NCBI GenBank assembly: GCA_949752795.1
Contig: OX457061.1
Span: forward strand, 38,844,338 to 38,908,337
DNA from: Hyperoodon ampullatus
Lineage: Eukaryota > Chordata > Mammalia > Artiodactyla > Ziphiidae
DNA: 64,000 bases
Direction of reading: 5' to 3'
Shown in pieces: positions 57,701-64,000 of the stretch; the first letter of the stretch is position 1; every line of letters starts with the position of its first letter. Under the pieces are notes generated by a model. That model did no database searches. It was given only the letters and a program-made list of their open reading frames with translations, and had not been told where the DNA came from. Made by a program: the position numbers and the translations under genes.

Positions 57701-59518
57701 GTGGTAGTGGTGGTGAATCGCTCAGACATGAGAAGTCAGAACCCCTCTCACTGATGGAAACTGTGCTTTGTAATCAGATGAGAATCCTGGAGTTATGGTA
57801 TGCAAAATCACTGTTTTCCAGTACTGCGGAGTTTTGGTCCTGAGGAGTTAAGAGATAAGTTTTTCCCAATAATCAGGAATTACTTCTGGGGCAGAAATGA
57901 ACCCCCTTTTCCTAGGGGCACAGCCAGCAGAAATAGTGGGTGAGGTTGCTAATATAGCACCACTACTTGAAAAACCAAAATGGCTGTGTCATAGAGGTTG
58001 TAGATAAGTAATGTCTTTATATAAGTTAATGACATCCTCATCCTTATGTCAAAGTTACCAGGTGATTGTGTTGAAGATATTTTGAAAAAAAACCCAAAAA
58101 ACTTGTGTTTTTTTTCTTTTTTTTTAAATCAAATGAAGTTCTAAAAGTTGCTCTTCCTGTTTATCAAAACACTTGACTTAGCTGTATAATTAAATACTTG
58201 TATGGTGCTTAAGTATAATAAGTGTGTGAAATGATTTTACTCATTGCATATTGTATTGAGAATTTCAAATATTGCATTATTCTTCCGCCTGCAAATTAGT
58301 TAATAGTTTTAGGATTGTTGCATATACCTCAAATGCCTGATTTTGAAGACATGGGCTTGCCTTTAAAGGGGAGGTTATGAACCTGACTTAATTGTGGACA
58401 AGTTTTGGGATGAGTGTCCCTAACCTTATGCAGAACCTGTCTCCTTAAATAACTCTGTAGGACTGTCCATGGATTTACTCCATGAATTAGAGATTTTTGT
58501 TAGGATAGTCTGCAGAGTTCAGTTATATATTGCACTAAAGGCTGCATGTATATTAGTGATTTAGCCAATTAGAAGAATTACTTTGGACCCAGTATCACTC
58601 TGCCTTTCTTCCTAGCTCAGAGATCATCTTAAGTATTCTTTGTGGTGGGTAGGAAGGGATGAAGGTTATTTTCTAAACTGGAGAGTGCTCCATTTTTCTT
58701 CTCAACTTATAACAGCAACCATATACTTCCTTCAGAAGAAGTGATTGGGTTTGTGGTCCCTGAGTCATAGGCACATTGCTGTAGTGATAATTTTGTTCTA
58801 CAGAACTCTTCTTTTATAATAGTAATCCTTTATAATAGTGCCATTCTTAAAGTTTATGATGCAAGGTCCTGAAACAGGGATAAGCTTACACATTTCACAT
58901 AATCTAAGTAAGGATCCATGAAACATTGTTAATGTAAGAGAAGTTTTGTGTTAATTTAAATACAGGGATGAAAAATAGAATGAATGTTGTTTACTGCCAT
59001 ACCCATGTTTAAATTCTTAAAGTTTGGCACTGAAAAATGTAGTTAGTTGCTTCTGGTTCCAGGAACAAAAATCATTAATTCTCTAAAAAACAGGACTTAG
59101 CTAGAAGCAGTTCAGTTTTGTGAAATTTGAATCTCTGTAGTCATAGATGCCAGACATTTAATGATTCTCGAAGTGTGGCCTGTGAACTAGTGCCAGTCTG
59201 TGAACTTTTTGTTACCAGCTTGTGATAAGTACAGGAATTGTGAGTAAGATTTTACAGCCTTTTTAGCAATTTAATAGAGTATTTTTATGTCTGTGGAATC
59301 AAATAATAGAAGAATTTAAGCTTGTATTTATGTGTTTTTTCCTTCCATTTTTCTAATAATTCATTTTTACTTACAAAATAAGATTATTGCATTATTGTGG
59401 GTATGTAATAGTACAAATATTATTGTATTTTACAAAAGTATCACCCTTTGACAGATTTAAAAATCTGTGCTTCACCACATTTTACTGTTCTGAAGAACGT
59501 ACTAATTGAGAGTAGGCG

Positions 59519-59739
59519 GGTGGTCCAGTGGTTCCCTGGTGGTCCAGTGGTGAAGACTCCACACTCTCAATGCAGGGGGCCTAGGTTCAATCCCTGGTCA
59601 GGGAACTAGATCCTGCATGCCGCAACTAAAAGATCCTGTATGCCACAACTAAAGATCCTGCACGCCGCAACAAGGATCCCACGTGCTACAACTAAGACCA
59701 GGCACAGCCAAATAAATAAATAAATATTAAAAAAAAAAG
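59519..59739 (+). mobile_element. tRNA-derived SINE with duplicated head
   Basis: The start reads GGTGGTCCAGTGG, then TTCCCTGGTGGTCCAGTGG, a partial duplication of the head. It ends in AAATAAATAAATAAATATT and an A-run. It is flanked by GAGAGTAGGC / GAAAGTAGGC. Confidence 0.9.
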
Positions 59740-61512
59740 AAAGTAGGCAAATCAGGATTAATAAAACCTGATAATATTTTGACAGAAATTATACTATAGT
59801 CTTTTATCTTTGCCAATTCAAGAGCATAGAATAAATATAACTGCTAACAAGGGATTGTGCAAGAATAGTGTTCATTTGTCGTTAGTAACTCCTTTTAGGC
59901 GCATAGCAATATTTAATTAGATGTAATTTAAGTTACATATAATTCTTCAACCACTGAGTTTTAAAAAATATATATATATGATTTCTTAATGAATTATATT
60001 AGATATTTCTCTACCTGTCTACCTGAAAAAAGTATAAAATATAGTTCAACATTTTCTTAATACTTTTGGATCATTGTTATATGAAGAGCATATACTTCTG
60101 TTCTTTGGTATTACCTATAATACTCCTTGCTTCTTAGTTGTTTTTTTTTGTGTGTGTTTTTTTGGGTTTTGGGGGGGGCTCTGTTCTTTATTTTCTTGAG
60201 AGGTAGTATTGCAGAGCTGCTAATAGCTTGGCTATTGACATCAGACAGATGGGAGTTTGACTGTCCGTTCTGCCACTAATATCTCCGTGGTTCTTTACAA
60301 ATGTGAGCCTTGGTCTCTTAGTCTATAAGTGGGAATGATAGTAGGATCACTCTAATGAGGTGTGAGGATTAAGTAACATCCTGCTTATGAAACCCTTGGT
60401 GCCTGATCGTTAGATAACATTTGTTAAACATTCATGTTTTCTTCCTTTTAAAAACCATGTATAACTTAGACACAATTAAAAACTCTAACTCCTATGTGTA
60501 CAGAACAGTAAACTCCTACATATTTACATGTAACTACCATCCAGTTCAAGATACAGAAAATTGTCAGCCCCCATGAAGATTCTCTTTTACCCCCTTTCTA
60601 AAAGTTTTTCTTATCTTTTAATGTCATATAAATGGATTCATACAGTATACATTTTTGGAGAGCTGGGATCTAGTGTTTTAAATATATAATGTCTGTGAGA
60701 TTTATCCATGTGGTGGCAGGTGTTAGTATCAAGAGTTTGTCTTATTTTTATTGCTTTTGTAGCATTCCATTCTATGAATATACCACAATTTATTTGTCCA
60801 TTATCCTTTTGATGGATACTTGGGTTATTTGTAGTTTTAGGCTATTATGAATGCAAGCTGCTATGAAAACTGTTATTTTTTTTAAACTAGTATTTGACAT
60901 TGTTTTGCAGTTTCTAAGCAGTATTCCTTTATTGATTCTCATCTGCTTTTCCAAGTTTGTTAAATGATCTGTGACAAGGTTTTCCCCCTCACAAAGGCTT
61001 ATATCCAGATTCATAGCTGCTATTTTACCATTTTGAAGAAGTCCGATTGCTTGGGTGGGAGGAAGGAGGTGTGGATGTGTTTAAAGTTGGAGGTGTTAAT
61101 GAAATAAACATGAGTGAATAAAGAAAGATTCTTGTCTATTCAGATAATGTGGCAGAACTTTATCCAAGCTCAGATCAAAGCTTGACTAGAGCAGGGCTTG
61201 GCCCACAGTAGGTTTATTCAAAGTTATGCATTGAATAAATGCATCAAGTTGTCACAAAAACTGAATCAACATGCCTTTAACTTGATTGGAAAAGAATTAT
61301 CATAGGTTAAGAAGATAATAATCATAGCTAACTGAGGAGACATGGTGAAAAACATTGGGATGCAATTTGAGAGTTCATCGTCTTTCCACTGATAATTTTG
61401 ATTTAGACTAAGCTACTTCATTTTCCTACCTTAGCTTCCTTATCTTAGAAACATTCCTTATTCCATGAAGCAATTACTTGTACAAAACATTATTTGTGTT
61501 GATCCTGTAAGT

Positions 61513-61668
61513 CAGTGTTTCTTAAACTTGAACATATATCACAATAACCTGGAGGACCCAGCCCCACCCCTAGAACTGGTCTGGGTTGGAGCTTGAGAAT
61601 TAGCATTTCTAACAAGTGGGGTGGATGTTGGTGCTCCTTGCCCAGGGAGTATATTCTGAGAACTAATG
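61513..61668 (+). mobile_element. MER5A hAT fragment
   Basis: AGTGTTTCTTAAACTTGAAC, AATAACCTGGAGGACCCAGC, GAGAATTAGCATTTCTAACA match the MER5A family; the ends are decayed. Confidence 0.75.
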
Positions 61669-63038
61669 CTGCAGGTCATTTTATTTTTCTCCTTCCTGAA
61701 TATTGCCAGTAAGCTATTGGTAAAAATCATTTTCTCGGTTGCATTGAGACCTTTCCTAGCTTTTGGAAGAGCAGCATTTAAATTCAAAAGCTTACAGAAC
61801 AAAAATGGCACATTGTAAGGCCTTGCGCCCAGTCCTCATGAAGCCTAACATATACTGAAGTAAATCTAACCAATTCAGACAGTAATGTCTAAAACTGTCT
61901 TAGCTAAAAAGGATGCCCTTTTCTTTGATGTTAATGTTGCTATAATAGTCTATATTCTTAAAGTTTGTACAAGAACTAAACATTTTAAATGTGCCTTAAT
62001 TTTTCAGGTAAGTGAATTACAATGTGAAAACCCAACCATGGCAGACAATTAATTATGGCTCCAGTAGCAGCCTGGTTCCACATAGGGACCAAATAAGTAC
62101 CATTCTGATAGGCACAGTTGCTTGGCATGCCTAGAATGATCATAATAAAATACATTTTTGTCTTACCTAATTCTTAAAATTTTCACTTTATAATGAAATG
62201 ACTCAAGTTAGCCAAAAAGGAGAAGCAGGTGGGAATGGAGGAGTGCCTTATTTTTCTGGACAAAATCTTAACTGACATAAGACATTTGTAGTAAGGTTAC
62301 TAACAGGTGTTGATGCAGTGTTGGGTGGGGCTGTCTAACTTAATTTAAGCACTTCTCCAATGTAGAGTGATTCTCCTAACAGTAGTTGACTCCTTAGCTT
62401 CTGTGGTTTTATTGGTACTGTTGTCCTTTAAGAACCGGAAAGAAGTTATCCAGTTAAATTGTTAAAAAGTATAAGAGCATAATGAGAGGAGCAAAATGCT
62501 TTTCAGCTTGCACCTATTATTTCAAATATTATCTTGCTTTCCAAATTTTTTTTGCTACGTGGATGGAGATAAACACACACACACATGCGCACACAACATG
62601 CATATACAGAATCAAAAAGCAGTCTTTCCTGCTAACAGTTTGACACAGTATTCTCCAGTTGGAAGAAAAAATTCTAATGCCTTTCCCTTTTGAGGGGAGG
62701 AGTACATACTATTGAGAAGTTGAACTCAAGAAGGAACTTTTGAAGCTCAACTATTAAAGCCAAAAACAGTCTAGAGAGATCATTTGAAATTTAAGATGTG
62801 GTCATTATTGATCCACATCTATAAAACAGTATCTACTGGAATAGGTAGAAATTACAATGAACTGTATAACAGTGACTTATCCTTTATTTAAAAACTAAAA
62901 GGCAAGAATTCTTTTTTTTTGAGACTGATCCTGAGTATGTGTTTGATTTTAAATTCTAATCAACTTTGTCTTGAGATAAGTGTACAGCAGAAAATTAAAT
63001 TAACTGAGCTATGTATTTCAATACTTTTGGAATTTCAG

Positions 63039-63105
63039 AGATGCTGCCTATGGGAGTTGCAATTTCTACATTACACTTCTTGACTGTTTTTATGCAGTAA
63101 AGAAG
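63039..63105 (+). CDS. CDC14B: CDC14B exon 6 (last exon in the window)
   Basis: A 67-base exon with acceptor TTTCAG and donor GTAAGT. Its first base completes the Arg codon split with exon 5; then come 22 codons, [16 protein letters not shown] then FYAVKK, ending in phase 0. I recall His where this protein has Tyr in FYAVKK. The following exons, including the catalytic Cys-X5-Arg loop, are outside the window. Confidence 0.95.
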
Positions 63106-64000
63106 GTAAGTGACTCATAGGATACACCCAGTGTTGTGCTGGAGAACTTAAGTACAGTGCAAGGAAGACAGGCCTTCTTCCCCAAAGATCTTCCAAGATG
63201 TATATGATGTGAGAGGTATCCCATTTCCCTGCCAACATTAGAATGACACTAAACTAGAAAACAGATTATTCTGAATCTGAGTGCTTCTGTGCATGAGTTG
63301 GGGGAAAAGCCACTTGAACACAGGGAACAATAAGAAACAGTTTTGTAATTAGGTTCTAAATTCAGAATTGGTTTTGAATGTGTTATGATTTCAAAGAAAA
63401 ACAAGAAGTAAATAGGTTACTGGTTTCTAAGTTCTCTTTGATTTATGTATTTTATGGGTCTGATTCCCATCAATTCTGTTTACAACAGACATTTCTATAA
63501 CACAGTAACTGTCAAATACTTTTTGTATCTTCAAGCATTCAATTTCTAGTTCAACAGAAGTATTTGAGTAGCCCATTAGTTTGTTACTAGGTTTTATATA
63601 ATCCTAAGTATAGGTCACTACTGCTTTGTGAAAGCTATTTAAAAATAACTCCTGTGTTTTATAACCAGGGCTACTTGCTGTCTTTGACTCCGGGGGACAA
63701 CCGTCATACCACATTCTAAATAAACAGGGTCCCCTGGAGTCATGTGACGCAGCAGACCCTGGTTATAACACTCACTCCCTCGGGTATATTTCTTGAACAT
63801 CAGGGCCGTGCAAGAAACTAGAATTGTCAGTCAGTAGCCCTTGGATCAAATAAGCCTTCAAAAACATCTCAAGTTTGTGTGACTTGTATTTTCAGAGGCA
63901 AAAGGAACCCAGGTTTACTTTCTTGTATAATGAAACATGGTGGCTTTCTGAGAATTTTGACAGAAATTTTATGGGTTAAACTGAGAGACCTAATTAGTAT
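63106..64000 (+). other. CDC14B: CDC14B intron 6, start
   Basis: Unique-looking intron sequence to the window edge, with the inverted repeat at 63659-63768 described separately. Confidence 0.8.
63659..63768 (+). repeat. 110-nt imperfect hairpin in intron 6
   Basis: Outer arms TTATAACCAGGG (63659-63670) and CCCTGGTTATAA (63757-63768) are perfect complements. Inner arms TGACTCCGGGGGAC (63685-63698) and GTCCCCTGGAGTCA (63729-63742) pair with one mismatch. A roughly 14-by-14 internal loop separates them and the terminal loop is 30 nt. I cannot assign it to a repeat family; it could be an old MITE or an RNA structure. Confidence 0.8.

Larger units (their letters stand above)
57385..63038 (+). other. 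CDC14B: CDC14B intron 5
   Basis: Apart from the listed repeats it is unique-looking and AT-rich. An ancient antisense L1 3' end lies at about 60440-60880 (TTTATTTGTCCATTATCC) and a (CA)n-rich run at about 62573-62600. No gene is seen on either strand in 57850-59150 or 61670-63000. Confidence 0.8.
33480..64000 (+). other. CDC14B: CDC14B gene, 5' part (promoter to intron 6)
   Basis: CDC14B is a dual-specificity protein phosphatase of the CDC14 family that removes phosphate from CDK-type sites and acts in mitosis, the G2 checkpoint and DNA repair. Six exons joined in order give 151 codons without a stop. The peptides [32 protein letters not shown] and [18 protein letters not shown] are near-identical to human CDC14B as I remember it. 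They fit it better than CDC14A (which has DRLYFATL). Every intron has GT-AG ends; intron phases after exons 1 to 6 are 1, 2, 0, 0, 2, 0. The introns rule out a retrocopy such as CDC14C. The active-site HCKAGLGRTG segment is not present and must lie to the right of the window. Confidence 0.95.

Noticed and set aside
33775..63105. A processed CDC14 retrocopy (CDC14C-like)
   Set aside because: Six exons are separated by real introns with GT-AG ends and correct phases, so this is the parent-type gene.
63659..63768. tRNA or known named microRNA gene
   Set aside because: It has no tRNA A or B box and no cloverleaf. I could not match it to a named microRNA from memory, so it stays an unassigned hairpin.
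1..64000. CRISPR array, phage, operon or other prokaryotic system
   Set aside because: The content is mammalian throughout: spliced gene, L1, SINEs, LTRs. The repeats are interspersed, not spacer-separated.

Overview
The window is mammalian nuclear DNA, almost certainly from a cetacean or a close cetartiodactyl. The marks are many copies of a tRNA-derived SINE of the cetacean CHR type (head read as GGCTTCCCTGGTGGCGCAG), cetartiodactyl-type L1 tails, two copies of a palindromic mariner MITE known from cattle relatives, and older shared mammalian repeats (MIR, MaLR LTRs, MER5A, MER20, ancient L1). There are no bacterial, plasmid or CRISPR features, and I see no tRNA or rRNA gene.

The only host gene I can support is the 5' part of CDC14B, a dual-specificity phosphatase, on the + strand. 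Six exons lie at 33775-33823, 35165-35255, 35801-35876, 38233-38325, 57308-57384 and 63039-63105. Joined, they give 151 codons with no stop, all bounded by AG/GT and with matching phases. They encode a short N-terminus plus most of the non-catalytic N-terminal DSP domain. The catalytic cysteine domain must lie beyond base 64000. Exon 1 sits in a CpG island (about 33170-34100) carrying GC-box, ETS and CTCF-like motifs. Its N-terminus differs from the CDC14B N-terminus I recall, so it may be an alternative first exon.

Layout: 1-33 kb upstream of the CpG island is a repeat graveyard. It holds a full-length-looking antisense L1 cut by the window edge (1-4293) with ORF1 and the visible ORF2 open, a decayed full-length L1 (8113-14546) nested inside an ancient L1, a 5'-truncated L1 (19577-23254) carrying three SINEs, MaLR and other LTRs, a mariner MITE, an hAT element (30426-30899) and many SINEs. 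From 33 to 64 kb is CDC14B with its introns. The 19-kb intron 4 holds another decayed full-length antisense L1 (45577-52866), a truncated sense L1 with a possible 3' transduction, and a mariner MITE with a 32-bp stem. Intron 6 holds a 110-nt imperfect hairpin at 63659-63768 that no repeat I recognise explains.

I found no wholly new biological system. The items most worth a check are the open L1 at the left edge with its expanded 5' UTR, the CDC14B first exon and promoter, the two intronic hairpins, and the L1 5'-UTR swap at 13.7-14.5 kb.
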